Positions 49,279 to 57,986 of a stretch of 64,000 nucleotides of DNA are shown here, in pieces (position 1 is the first letter of the stretch; the number at the start of each line of letters is the position of its first letter). Source of the DNA: Lachnospiraceae bacterium MD335 (GTDB lineage: Bacteria; Bacillota; Clostridia; Lachnospirales; Lachnospiraceae). A program made the position numbers and the translations under genes. Where the stretch lies: assembly GCA_000403335.2 (NCBI GenBank), contig KE159628.1, positions 1,066,850-1,130,849 of the forward strand, read 5' to 3'. Under the pieces are notes generated by a model, which saw only the letters and a program-made list of their open reading frames with translations, searched no databases and had not been told where the DNA came from.

Positions 49279-49491
49279 ATGGGAATGGCTTTAAAGATAC
49301 GGACTATTCTCTTGGAACGGGATATGTCAATAAAAGAGTTGAGCGAAAAGTTAGGATACAAGGGCGCAAACCTTTATAACAAACTTGACAGGGATAATTT
49401 TAGTGAGAAAGAGTTGCGTGCTATTGCTGAAGTACTGAACTGTGATTATGATGGCATTTTCACTTATAGGGATACGGGAAAAAAGGTTTAA
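49279..49491 (+). CDS. Small XRE regulator (divergent pair, right)
   Basis: A 70-residue Cro-like protein, MGMALKIRTILLERDMSIKE, continuing LSEKLGYKGANLYNKLDRDNFSEKELRAIAEVLNCDYDG. GAAAGAGGTGG precedes ATG 49279. Together with its divergent neighbour it looks like a repressor/antirepressor switch bounding the defence-like block. Confidence 0.8.
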   Translation: MGMALKIRTILLERDMSIKELSEKLGYKGANLYNKLDRDNFSEKELRAIAEVLNCDYDGIFTYRDTGKKV

Positions 49492-49746
49492 CTAGCTATA
49501 ATATGTCAGTCATAAAATAATGAATATTGTACTATATAATAGCCAAGAGAGCAGAGATTCAAGAGAGTCCCTGCAGTAACTGATACTGATAGTCTTATCC
49601 CTTTTTGGATTTAGGGGACAAATGGCTTAAGGATCAGTTGCTTCGGATTACCGAAAACACGCCTGTAGCTGAATTGGATTGTGAAGATATGTTCCAATTC
49701 CTGTCTTAAAGATAAAGCGTGAGTATTTTGCAGAAAAAGCAGAGAT
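49492..49746. other. Decayed sequence with a short coding remnant
   Basis: About 49605-49710 still encodes LDLGDKWLKDQLLRITENTP followed by VAELDCEDMFQFLS and a stop, a remnant of some gene whose start is gone. No family recognised. The rest shows no gene. Confidence 0.4.
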
Positions 49747-50005
49747 ATGTATAGAGTGAAAAAAGAACGGGGAAAGGATAGAGGTATTTATTCGGGATTG
49801 TTGCTATCAGGTGAATTGAAGAAGCATCTGGTTTTGATTACAGAAAGAGGAAAGATTTGATTTGCTGGTAGAGCAGATGGCAGAGAGGGAGAAAGTGACA
49901 GAATAGTTAAAGGCGCAAGATCATATACTTTGGTTGAGGAAGATGAATAATATTCGGGCGAGGGTAGAGAAGATTGTGCTGAATAACATAATTTACAGCT
50001 TATAG
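49747..50005 (+). pseudogene. Second, decayed TnpV-like copy
   Basis: The frame DRGIYSGLLLSGELKKHLVLI matches residues 40-60 of the TnpV gene at 48043. After a frameshift near 49850 the match continues RFDLLVEQMAEREKVTE, meets a TAG where the intact copy has a Gln codon, then goes on to NNIRARVEKIVLNNIIYSL. The N-terminal third is missing. One frameshift, one nonsense and a truncation. Confidence 0.8.
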
Positions 50006-50015
50006 GGGCAATATA

Positions 50016-50050
50016 AAGGACTATGACAATATGTTGTAGTTCTTTTTTTG
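50016..50050 (+). terminator. Wobble-rich terminator upstream of the defence block
   Basis: GGACTATGACA pairs with TGTTGTAGTTC (with G-U pairs) and is followed by TTTTTTT. It would insulate the defence block from upstream transcription. Confidence 0.6.
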
Positions 50051-50068
50051 TAAAATACAATATATCAT

Positions 50069-50097
50069 TGAATTTGTTCCGGAAGAGGAATATAATA
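50069..50097 (+). promoter_or_regulatory. Promoter of the methyltransferase/DUF262 operon
   Basis: TTGAAT (50069-50074), a 17-nt spacer and a perfect TATAAT (50092-50097), 22 nt before the HTH gene start. A good constitutive-looking sigma-A promoter. Confidence 0.8.
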
Positions 50098-50119
50098 TAG
50101 ATGGATTTGGAGGGATATT

Positions 50120-50320
50120 ATGGAATATTTAACTTCAGAAGAAATTGCACAGAAATGGGATATATCATCGCGGCGTGTAACCACGTTATGCAAAGATGGG
50201 AGAATAAGTGGAGCAATTCAAAAGAGTGGTGTTTGGTTGATACCTGATGATGCGCAGAAGCCTGAAAGCATGAAGCGAGGAAGAAAATCGAATAGAGGTG
50301 AAGGTAGTGGCAGGAAATAG
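50120..50320 (+). CDS. Small HTH DNA-binding protein heading the defence block
   Basis: A 66-residue protein, MEYLTSEEIAQKWDISSRRV, continuing TTLCKDGRISGAIQKSGVWLIPDDAQKP: a MerR-like HTH_17 fold, with a basic tail (KRGRKSNRGEGSGRK). GGAGGGATATT precedes the ATG. It overlaps the methyltransferase gene by 14 nt. Comparable small HTH genes often precede restriction-modification genes and act as controllers; here that is inferred. Confidence 0.75.
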   Translation: MEYLTSEEIAQKWDISSRRVTTLCKDGRISGAIQKSGVWLIPDDAQKPESMKRGRKSNRGEGSGRK

Positions 50321-51347
50321 TAATTTGCATATGTCCAAAGATGCAAGGGAAGATGAATATTATACAGACCTTGCAATGATTGAGAATGAACTAAAGCATT
50401 ATCGTGCTCATTTTAGAGGAAAAACAATATTTTGTAACTGTGATGATCCATATGAAAGCAACTTTTTTAAATATTTTGCTATGAATTTTAATTCATTGGG
50501 ATTGAAAAAACTGATTTCACTTGGCTATAGCGGTTCACCTATAGTCTATACACAGCTCTCTTTATTTGATGATATAGAAGAACCAAAAATTATAGAGGAG
50601 CGTCATCCATATAAGATAGAAATTTCTGAAGTTACAGATGAAAATGGAGATGGTGCAATAGATTTGTCAGATGTTGAACTGCTTATAAGAAATAGAAAGA
50701 ATGTTCTGACAATGCTTAGTGGAGATGGGGACTTTAGGGGACAGGAAAGTCAGATTGCGCTTGACGAAGCGGATATAATAGTAACCAATCCACCGTTTTC
50801 TTTGATGAAAGAATATATTCCATTACTAATGAACTCAGGCAAACAGTTCTTGGTCTTGGGCAATATGAATCATATTACATTTAAAGAGATATTCCATTAT
50901 TTTATTGAAAATAAAATTTGGTTGGGATACACTTCAGGACATTTTTGGTTTAAGGTGCCAGAATATTATGAAGAGAAAAGAACCGATTTTAAAATTGATG
51001 AAAATGGACAAAAGTGGAGGAGGTTAGGAAATATATGTTGGTTTACTAATATGGAAATAGAAAAGTTGCATCAACCATTAACTCTTTATAAGCATTACAG
51101 TCCGGAAGAGTTTCCAACATATGATAATTATGATGCGATACATATAGAAAAGGTAGCGGATATCCCTTGTGATTATAATGGAGTCATGGCAGTCCCGATA
51201 ACGTTTATGGACAAGTATAGTCCGGATCAATTTGAAATACTTGGAAAGTTTGATGGTGGGTCAGATTCAAATGTTTGGGATTTAGCAAAGCCAATTTTGG
51301 ATGGCAATCCAAAGTATAAAAGAATAGCTATTAGAAGAAAGGTATAG
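50307..51347 (+). CDS. Adenine-specific DNA methyltransferase, EcoRI family
   Basis: A 346-residue EcoRI-type adenine methyltransferase. The catalytic NPPF motif is in ADIIVTNPPFSLMKEYI (about 155-170); the start NSNLHMSKDAREDEYYTDLAMIENEL and the CNCDDPYESNFFKYF segment are characteristic of the M.EcoRI family. I favour GTG 50307, with GAGGTGAAG upstream. No EcoRI-like endonuclease gene is adjacent; the next gene is a DUF262-HNH nuclease. Substrate sequence cannot be inferred. Confidence 0.9.
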   Translation: MAGNSNLHMSKDAREDEYYTDLAMIENELKHYRAHFRGKTIFCNCDDPYESNFFKYFAMNFNSLGLKKLISLGYSGSPIVYTQLSLFDDIEEPKIIEERHPYKIEISEVTDENGDGAIDLSDVELLIRNRKNVLTMLSGDGDFRGQESQIALDEADIIVTNPPFSLMKEYIPLLMNSGKQFLVLGNMNHITFKEIFHYFIENKIWLGYTSGHFWFKVPEYYEEKRTDFKIDENGQKWRRLGNICWFTNMEIEKLHQPLTLYKHYSPEEFPTYDNYDAIHIEKVADIPCDYNGVMAVPITFMDKYSPDQFEILGKFDGGSDSNVWDLAKPILDGNPKYKRIAIRRKV

Positions 51348-51350
51348 GTT

Positions 51351-52433
51351 ATGAATATAGAATTGCATGAAATCACCATACGTGATATCGCACAAAATTA
51401 TGTTGATAATAATGAGGAGGGAGTTATTGGTTATAATGGAAAATTGAATATTCGTCCTAAATATCAGCGTGAATTTGTTTATGATGAAAAGAAGAGAAAT
51501 GCTGTCATTGATACAATAATGAAAAGTTTTCCTTTAAATGTCATGTATTGGGTAAAAAATGATGACGGAACATTTGAAATTTTAGACGGACAGCAGAGGA
51601 CAATTAGTTTTTGCCAATATGTTGTGGGTGATTTCTCGGTTAATAATCGAACATTCCATAACTTGACAGTAACAGAACAGCAACAGATTCTTGATTATCA
51701 GTGTATGATATATTTCTGCGAGGGAAACGATAAGGAAAAACTTGATTGGTTTAAGATTATCAATATTGCGGGAGAAAAGCTAACAGATCAGGAATTAAGA
51801 AATGCAGTTTATACTGGAACATGGTTGACATCTGCAAAAAGCATTTTCAGTAAAACGCAATGTGCAGCTTATAATTTGTCCAGCAAATATGTAACAGGTT
51901 CACCGATACGACAGGAAATTTTACAGACTGCTATTAGTTGGAGAAATAAAGGGAATATTGAGGAATATATGTCTATACACCAGCACGATCCAAATGCGAA
52001 TGAACTTTGGACATATTTTCAGAATGTTATCAATTGGGTTATGCTGACATTTCCTAAATACCGCAAAGAAATGAAAGGTATTGATTGGGGTAAACTATAT
52101 GATACATATGGCTTAAACTTATATGACACAAATGAATTAGAAAAACGCATTGCGGATTTAATGATGGATGATGATGTTACCAACAAGAAAGGTATTTATG
52201 AGTTTGTATTGTCTGGGGAAGAACGCTGCCTGAATATAAGGGCATTTACAGAAAGCCAAAAGCGAAGAATATATGAGTATCAAAAGGGTATCTGTAATAT
52301 GTGTCATAAGCATTTTGAATATGAAAAGATGCAGGGAGATCATATTACACCTTGGAGCAAGGGCGGAAAGACGGTAGATGATAATTTGCAGATGTTGTGT
52401 GAGGATTGTAATAGGAAGAAGTTGAATATGTGA
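51351..52433 (+). CDS. DUF262-HNH nuclease (GmrSD-like architecture)
   Basis: A 360-residue protein. N-terminal DUF262/ParB-like domain with the LDGQQRTISF motif (Asp79-Arg83) and the preceding KYQREFVYDEKKRNAVIDTIMKSFPL. C-terminal HNH nuclease: CNMCHKHFEYEKMQGDHITPWSKGG and LCEDCNRKK, all zinc cysteines and the DH pair present. DUF262 proteins with nuclease domains include the GmrSD type IV enzymes and related defence factors. It starts 3 nt after the methyltransferase stop, so modification and cleavage are probably linked. Confidence 0.88.
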   Translation: MNIELHEITIRDIAQNYVDNNEEGVIGYNGKLNIRPKYQREFVYDEKKRNAVIDTIMKSFPLNVMYWVKNDDGTFEILDGQQRTISFCQYVVGDFSVNNRTFHNLTVTEQQQILDYQCMIYFCEGNDKEKLDWFKIINIAGEKLTDQELRNAVYTGTWLTSAKSIFSKTQCAAYNLSSKYVTGSPIRQEILQTAISWRNKGNIEEYMSIHQHDPNANELWTYFQNVINWVMLTFPKYRKEMKGIDWGKLYDTYGLNLYDTNELEKRIADLMMDDDVTNKKGIYEFVLSGEERCLNIRAFTESQKRRIYEYQKGICNMCHKHFEYEKMQGDHITPWSKGGKTVDDNLQMLCEDCNRKKLNM

Positions 52434-52840
52434 TAAATAGTGAGGCAGTGAGAATGGGGAAAATACATTTTTATAGAGAGTATGTAGACTTGGCAGTAAA
52501 GTTAATGGATGCTAAAAGTAAAATTGATGATGTAAAAGCATTAAAGGATGCGAATGAAATTAATTTTATGATTAATACTGCAAAACCGACTGTGGAGTTT
52601 GTCGATGCAGCGAAACAGTTGGATAGAAGAATCAATGTGGACTATCCAGAAATCAATGAGATGTACAACATGGCATCAAATATGACAAATCATATAAATA
52701 TGTGTCAGAACAAGACGTATTCGGAGTATGATGCGATTTTAAAAGATTTGAATAGTGACTTATATGGAATTTTGGCATCTGTATTATTGAAACATGGAAA
52801 GATTTCTTGCATTAAGGAGTTCATTGAAAGTGTTGATTAA
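52430..52840 (+). CDS. Unknown helical protein in the defence operon
   Basis: A 136-residue all-helical protein, HFYREYVDLAVKLMDAKSKI, through VEFVDAAKQLDRRINVDYPEINEMYNMASNM to LLKHGKISCIKEFIESVD. No family recognised. It overlaps the DUF262 gene by 4 nt at GTG 52430; ATG 52454 is an alternative start. Its location suggests a partner or regulator of the DUF262-HNH nuclease. The first palindrome repeat follows it. Confidence 0.65.
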   Translation: MINSEAVRMGKIHFYREYVDLAVKLMDAKSKIDDVKALKDANEINFMINTAKPTVEFVDAAKQLDRRINVDYPEINEMYNMASNMTNHINMCQNKTYSEYDAILKDLNSDLYGILASVLLKHGKISCIKEFIESVD

Positions 52841-52854
52841 TAATTATTAAATTA

Positions 52855-52880
52855 AATTCGTTATACGCGTGTAGTGAATT
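52855..52880. repeat. Defence-block palindrome, copy 1
   Basis: AATTCGTTATA-CGCG-TGTAGTGAATT. Both arms differ from the other two copies, but all 11 pairs are kept as Watson-Crick or G-U pairs on the plus-strand RNA. It lies 14 nt before the tiny membrane protein gene; GAGGAGAAAGG follows directly. Confidence 0.8.
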
Positions 52881-52894
52881 GAGGAGAAAGGAAA

Positions 52895-53083
52895 ATGAAG
52901 TTAATGGATATATTTAATGTTATTGCAGGTGTGGCATCAATAATTTCTTTAATTATTAGTATTGTTTCTTTGTATAAAGTTAATGCAGTTGAGAAAATTA
53001 TTAAATCGAAGCAAAACATAAGTGACAGCAATATAACAAGGAGTACGGTTACTCAAGTTGGAGGAGATTATACAAACAAATAA
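52895..53083 (+). CDS. Tiny membrane protein upstream of the TPR-PIN gene
   Basis: A 62-residue protein. Residues 6-30 (IFNVIAGVASIISLIISIVSLY) are a membrane helix; the tail reads SKQNISDSNITRSTVTQVGG and ends DYTNK. The tail resembles the first residues of the next protein (NANINNSIVLQTGGN), a shared S-x-V-x-Q-x-GG-N/D pattern, which may let the two associate. AGGAGAAAGG precedes the ATG. Similar short anchored peptides with a Q-GG-D tail occur near other conflict proteins, as far as I recall. Confidence 0.7.
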   Translation: MKLMDIFNVIAGVASIISLIISIVSLYKVNAVEKIIKSKQNISDSNITRSTVTQVGGDYTNK

Positions 53084-53110
53084 TAGTATAATGGATAGGA
53101 AGTGCCATAT

Positions 53111-56100
53111 ATGAATAGGAAGAATGAGCAGAAGATAGAAAATGCAAATATAAATAATTCGATTGTGTTACAGACTGGTGGAAATTTATATTTGACTGAG
53201 CATTTTTTTAAAGAGTTAGCAAATATTCAAGGTAATACACTGTTGCTAAATAGTTTAATTAAGGAAAAAATAAAAACTTGTTCAGAACTTATTCTTAGGA
53301 GAAATATTGTTGAATTACGGAAAGTAATTCAGGCTTTTTTAACATATGGAATTTCAGGTATAGAGCGTGATTTGCAGCAACAAATTAGATATTATCAGTT
53401 TTTGGTAGCATTATTAGAAAAAAATATTTCTGAAATGAACGATGCTTATGATTTGCTAGAAGCGAAATATTTACAAGATGCCACATATGTTAAAGGCATT
53501 TTATATGAGGAAGAGAATAGCAATTGGAATGAATTTTCGATTTTATCCTTAGAGAGTCAAGCGGTTGTTCTTGATTTAATATTTGAACAAGGAGACTATA
53601 CAAAGATTGAAGATTTTGGAAAACAAGTGGAAATGACTAAAGTAAATGTAGACGATATATTTTTATATTATGTGGGACTGTCATTGTTTAATCTTCAAAA
53701 ATTTGATGAGGCTTTATGCTGTTTAAATTGTATACAGGATAAAAGCAAGCGTATTAATATTGTTATTGTAACCTTATTAGCTAAGGCACTGATTGCGATA
53801 AAGCAGTATGATTATTTTTCTAATAGCCAGGAAGAATTGCATGAGTTATATGATTTAATTGTAGCAGAAGAGACAAGAAATCCAGATGCAATAGTTGGTT
53901 GTGAGGTTTTAATAGGGAATGTTAAATTAACAATATGTCTTGATATTATGCCGGATAGATTTTATGAAGTGTATTCGCAATTTACGACACAAGTAAAAGA
54001 TAATGTTGGTATTCAGTTTAATTTGGGTTTATTTTATGAAATGAAATCTGAGTATGAGAAGGCACTTGTTGTTTATGAAAAAATTAAAGGTAACAAAGAT
54101 TCAAATATAATATTTAGGTATTTATATTGCAACACTGTATTAAAAAAACACGATAAGGTGATTGCGGAGTATGAAAACTTGCCTAGAGAATCTATTACCA
54201 GTTTAATTACAAGTATTTGGTTGGAGTGTATAAAAGTAATTGATTATGAAAGATTTATAAAAGAATTAAAAGCATGTATAGATAAGTATCAGTCATCAAT
54301 AAATGACATTTATTATCTTTCATTATCTGTGGGTGATGAAAAAGAATTGTTTGATAAATTCTTTTTGGATTTGTTTGTTTCTAATCTTGACAGGCTTAGT
54401 AACATGGAATTTTTGAGAGTAATAAGTATTGTAAGAGTACTATTAATTTGTGAACATATAAATCATGCAATAACTTTATTGAATAAAATTGAAGTAACAG
54501 GAAATATTCCAGATGACTTGCTTGAAAATATTTTCCGACTAATATATTTATATAAAAGAGATATTTTGGAAAATGATAGTGATAAGATTTTAAATGTGGA
54601 AGAAATCAAACTGGCAGATGAGAAAATAGCTTTTTGTAATTGGTTTATTAATGCAGGATATAGAAAGGAACTCTTTATTAAAGAGAAGATTAATTGTTTA
54701 TCTGCATTACGTAAGAAGAATGAAATGTTGAAATGTTCTAAAGAATTGTATGAAATGACAGGAGAAGTAGAAACTGCAATAAATATCATTGCATTGTTAT
54801 TAGAAAATAAGAATACGGATGTGAAAGAGTATGAGAGTTATATAGAAGGACTGGAGAAGGAAATTGACTCTAGAGCATGTTTGGCTATTGCGAGTGCATA
54901 CAGTTATTTAGGAAAAGTTGACCTAGCTGATTTTTGGGGATATAAAGCAATTTTTTTCTTGAATAATAAGACTGATTTTGAGATACTTAAAGGATACATG
55001 GCACTTCGATTTCAAATGTTACCTGCTCAAGAAAATAATATCATTAATTATGAAATGGTAACGGGGAACACGGTTATAACCATTCAGCAAGATTCAACAA
55101 CAGATTATATTTGTTTAGACGATGAAGAGGAATTATATGAGTATATCAAAACTAATTTTAGTTTAAATGCAAAACATTATGGGAAAAGGGATCTCGCTTA
55201 TATAAGATTGAAAAATAAAAAAGTTGGTGAGGTTATTTCTATAGATGAAGATGAATACGAAATTATAGAAATTGTATCTAGAGAAGTTTTTTGCTTTAGA
55301 TATGTGCTTTCTCTTTGCGCAAATCATCCAAAAGAAACAGAAGTAATTGCCGTATCAGTTGATGAAGAAGAATCTCCAGAAGCGTTAGTTAAGTCATTAC
55401 GTCGTGCTATAGAGAAAGCAGGAGGTAAAAAGAAAGCACAGGAAAATTTATTGTTAGGTTATCATTTTGAAAATAATGAGTTAGGTTTTCCGATTGAAAT
55501 ATTGGTGGCAGGGAATTATGAACGATATGTTGATGCTGTTAAAATGTTATTATATTCGCAAAATCAAGCATTGTATGCAGGAGAAGTAAGTAATATATGC
55601 TTTGATAAGAAAAGAATAATTTTGACATTTCCATCGTTATTAATTATAAAATTATTGGATATGCAAGATATACTTAATCCAAACTTAAACCAAATTGTTA
55701 TTCCGAAATCGTTGATTGAATTTGTTGCACAACTAGCAAGAAAAGCAACAGAGCAACAGGTTATATCACCGGGAAACCTTATAGACCAAGAAGATGGAAC
55801 AATGGTAATGATACCATTTGATGATGCCATAGTTGAGTTATATACTGATATTTATGAATTATGTTTAAAATTTCAACAAGAGGAAATTTCAGTGGAAGAA
55901 AGAACTGATTTTACTGTTGCAGGAGATATTTCTGCAGATATGATTTTTTCATCACTAAAAATAGATAATTCCCAGTTGGATTGTTTGATATTGGCGAAAA
56001 AACTGAATGATTGCATATATATATGCGATGATTTGTTTTTAAGAAAGATTGCAGCATCTGCAAGTATACATAATGCTAGCAGTATGAGTTTTATACAGGC

Positions 56101-56326
56101 ATTAGAGGATAGGGAGCGTGCTGTAGAATTATGTTTTAAACTTTCAAAGACCAATTATATTTATATTCCGATAATTGCTGATAATATGGATTCTCTTAAA
56201 GAATTATGGAAAAATATGCTTAATGGTGAAAGAAAAAGCATATGCTATGAGGAAGTTATAAGAAATATGATTGGCGATATGTTAATGATGTTTGCAGAGA
56301 GGAATATACCAGTTGATATGGAGTAA
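53111..56326 (+). CDS. TPR-GreAB-C-PIN type conflict protein
   Basis: A 1072-residue AT-rich gene. Residues 8-25 carry the Q-GG motif. About 40-640 is a TPR-like superhelix (repeated FNLGLFYEMKSEYEKALVVYEK, SAYSYLGKVDLADFWGYKAI). About 660-740 resembles a GreA/GreB C-terminal domain (AYIRLKNKKVGEVISIDEDEYEIIEI). About 830-1070 resembles the PIN domain of these proteins (ICDDLFLRKIAASASIHNASSM at its end). The architecture matches the TPR-GreAB-C-PIN proteins proposed as biological-conflict effectors. The expected first acidic residue of the PIN fold is not obvious (ILTFPSLLIIKLL), so its nuclease activity is uncertain. ATG 53111 has AGGAAG upstream. Confidence 0.75.
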   Translation: MNRKNEQKIENANINNSIVLQTGGNLYLTEHFFKELANIQGNTLLLNSLIKEKIKTCSELILRRNIVELRKVIQAFLTYGISGIERDLQQQIRYYQFLVALLEKNISEMNDAYDLLEAKYLQDATYVKGILYEEENSNWNEFSILSLESQAVVLDLIFEQGDYTKIEDFGKQVEMTKVNVDDIFLYYVGLSLFNLQKFDEALCCLNCIQDKSKRINIVIVTLLAKALIAIKQYDYFSNSQEELHELYDLIVAEETRNPDAIVGCEVLIGNVKLTICLDIMPDRFYEVYSQFTTQVKDNVGIQFNLGLFYEMKSEYEKALVVYEKIKGNKDSNIIFRYLYCNTVLKKHDKVIAEYENLPRESITSLITSIWLECIKVIDYERFIKELKACIDKYQSSINDIYYLSLSVGDEKELFDKFFLDLFVSNLDRLSNMEFLRVISIVRVLLICEHINHAITLLNKIEVTGNIPDDLLENIFRLIYLYKRDILENDSDKILNVEEIKLADEKIAFCNWFINAGYRKELFIKEKINCLSALRKKNEMLKCSKELYEMTGEVETAINIIALLLENKNTDVKEYESYIEGLEKEIDSRACLAIASAYSYLGKVDLADFWGYKAIFFLNNKTDFEILKGYMALRFQMLPAQENNIINYEMVTGNTVITIQQDSTTDYICLDDEEELYEYIKTNFSLNAKHYGKRDLAYIRLKNKKVGEVISIDEDEYEIIEIVSREVFCFRYVLSLCANHPKETEVIAVSVDEEESPEALVKSLRRAIEKAGGKKKAQENLLLGYHFENNELGFPIEILVAGNYERYVDAVKMLLYSQNQALYAGEVSNICFDKKRIILTFPSLLIIKLLDMQDILNPNLNQIVIPKSLIEFVAQLARKATEQQVISPGNLIDQEDGTMVMIPFDDAIVELYTDIYELCLKFQQEEISVEERTDFTVAGDISADMIFSSLKIDNSQLDCLILAKKLNDCIYICDDLFLRKIAASASIHNASSMSFIQALEDRERAVELCFKLSKTNYIYIPIIADNMDSLKELWKNMLNGERKSICYEEVIRNMIGDMLMMFAERNIPVDME

Positions 56327-56419
56327 AATGAAATACTATCATATACATATTCTTTGAAGTATTTCAATAAGTGATATCGGAGTGCGTTGAAAAAAATAGT
56401 ATTTGATAAATAGAATTTT

Positions 56420-56446
56420 AATTCGCTACACGCTGTGTAGCGAATT
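56420..56446. repeat. Defence-block palindrome, copy 2
   Basis: AATTCGCTACA-CGCTG-TGTAGCGAATT, a perfect 11-bp arm pair, followed by GGAAAGATTG. It lies 53 nt before the ATP-binding gene. Confidence 0.85.
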
Positions 56447-56498
56447 GGAAAGATTGTTTTGGCAATAGGAATATGACGATAGAAAGCAGGTGAAAAGT

Positions 56499-57860
56499 AT
56501 GCCGGAACATCAGACAATAGAATGGAAAGAATCATGGCATGATGAGTTCTTAGAGTGGATTTGCGGCTATGCAAATGCTTATGGCGGAACGCTCTATATT
56601 GGAAAAAATGACAATGGCAATGTTGTTGGAATCAGCGATAAAGACAGGAAAAAGCTGTTGGAGAGTATTCCAAATAAGATTACAGATACAATGGGTATCG
56701 TGGCAGATGTCAATTTGCTATACGAAAATGACTTGCAATATATTGAGATTATCGTGGACAAGTACCCTTCGCTTATCAGCTATCATGGCAAATATTTTTA
56801 CCGCTCTGGCAGCACGATGAGAACGATAACAGGAAAAGAATTGGACAAAGCAATTTTAAAATCGCAGGGAAGAACATGGGATGGTATGCCGATCCCGAAA
56901 TTGAAAGTGGAAGATTTAAGGAGAGAGGCAATTGACCTATTTAAAGAAAAGGCTCTGAGAAGGCACAGACTGACAGAGGAAGAAACAAAAGTTGATGATA
57001 GTATACTGATGGAGAATCTTCATTTATTTGACGAAGAAGGATATCTGATCAGAGCAGCTATGCTGGCATTCTATAAAGAACCGGAGAAATGGGTTACAGG
57101 TTCTTATATTAAAATTGGTTATTTTGGCGATTCCGATTCTGATTTGAAATATCAGGATGAGGTGCATGGCTCCCTGATTGAACAGATTGATAAGACGGTT
57201 GATTTGGTTTATACGAAATATCTGAAAGCTTTGATTTATTATGATGGGATTCAGAGGATTGAGCAGTTTATGTTTCCACAGGAAGCATTTCGTGAGATAT
57301 TGCTGAATGCGGTGGTTCACAAGGATTATAGTGCCTGCAACCCTATCCAGATTAGTGTATATGAGGATAAAATATATATCTGGAATGATGGAGAGATGCC
57401 GTCTGAGCTGGATTCAACGGAGAAACTGTTTGAAAAACATTCTTCCAAACCGTATAATCCTAAGCTGGCAAATGTTTTCTTTAAAAGTGGTATGATAGAG
57501 GCATGGGGCAGAGGTTTTGACAAAATCAAGGAAGCATGTGCAAAGTACGATGGACGCCTGCCGGAATACAATATCAGCGCATCTGGAATTATGGTGCTTT
57601 GTAAGGCGTGTGATAAGTATTTGGAGTTGTTGAATGATGAGGAAAATTTGCATCTTGGTCAAAGCGACCAAGATGTGACCAAGATGATAATCGCATTTTG
57701 CAAACAGCCACATTCTGCTAAGGAAATTATGGAGTATATTAAAATAAATGATAGAAGTTTTTTTAGAAGGCATTATCTTAATCCTATGATTAAAACAGGA
57801 CAATTAAAAATGACAATTCCAGACAAGCCAAAAAGTGGAAATCAAAAATACTATGTTTAG
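56499..57860 (+). CDS. AlbA_2/Schlafen-type protein with HATPase domain
   Basis: A 453-residue protein. Residues 1-115 are an AlbA_2 (Schlafen-AAA-like) domain: QTIEWKESWHDEFLEWICGYANAYGGTLYIGKNDNG...YFYRSGSTMRTITG. About 255-385 is a HATPase_c_4-like ATP-binding domain with REILLNAVVHKDYSACNPIQI and GMIEAWGRGFDKIKEAC. The C-terminus is a winged helix. Such proteins are annotated as transcriptional regulators or putative ATPases and are frequent in defence islands. ATG 56499 follows AAAGCAGGTGA. Confidence 0.85.
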   Translation: MPEHQTIEWKESWHDEFLEWICGYANAYGGTLYIGKNDNGNVVGISDKDRKKLLESIPNKITDTMGIVADVNLLYENDLQYIEIIVDKYPSLISYHGKYFYRSGSTMRTITGKELDKAILKSQGRTWDGMPIPKLKVEDLRREAIDLFKEKALRRHRLTEEETKVDDSILMENLHLFDEEGYLIRAAMLAFYKEPEKWVTGSYIKIGYFGDSDSDLKYQDEVHGSLIEQIDKTVDLVYTKYLKALIYYDGIQRIEQFMFPQEAFREILLNAVVHKDYSACNPIQISVYEDKIYIWNDGEMPSELDSTEKLFEKHSSKPYNPKLANVFFKSGMIEAWGRGFDKIKEACAKYDGRLPEYNISASGIMVLCKACDKYLELLNDEENLHLGQSDQDVTKMIIAFCKQPHSAKEIMEYIKINDRSFFRRHYLNPMIKTGQLKMTIPDKPKSGNQKYYV

Positions 57861-57938
57861 TAACCAATTAGATCGCAACTTGGTCAAAGTGACCAAGATA
57901 ATGACCAGGTTGTAATAATGAGAATTTGGAAAAATTGT

Positions 57939-57964
57939 AATTCGCTACATGCGTGTAGCGAATT
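57939..57964. repeat. Defence-block palindrome, copy 3
   Basis: AATTCGCTACA-TGCG-TGTAGCGAATT, followed by GGAAAGAATG. Identical arms to copy 2. The sequence just after it and the following gene start (AGTATG, then CGGAACATCAG) repeat those of the AlbA_2 gene, so the copy includes part of that gene's leader. Confidence 0.85.
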
Positions 57965-57986
57965 GGAAAGAATGAGGGAAATAAGT

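Noticed and set aside
50307-51347. Classical EcoRI restriction-modification system
   Set aside because: The methyltransferase is of the EcoRI family, but no EcoRI-like endonuclease is adjacent; the neighbour is a DUF262-HNH protein, so the EcoRI recognition site should not be assumed.
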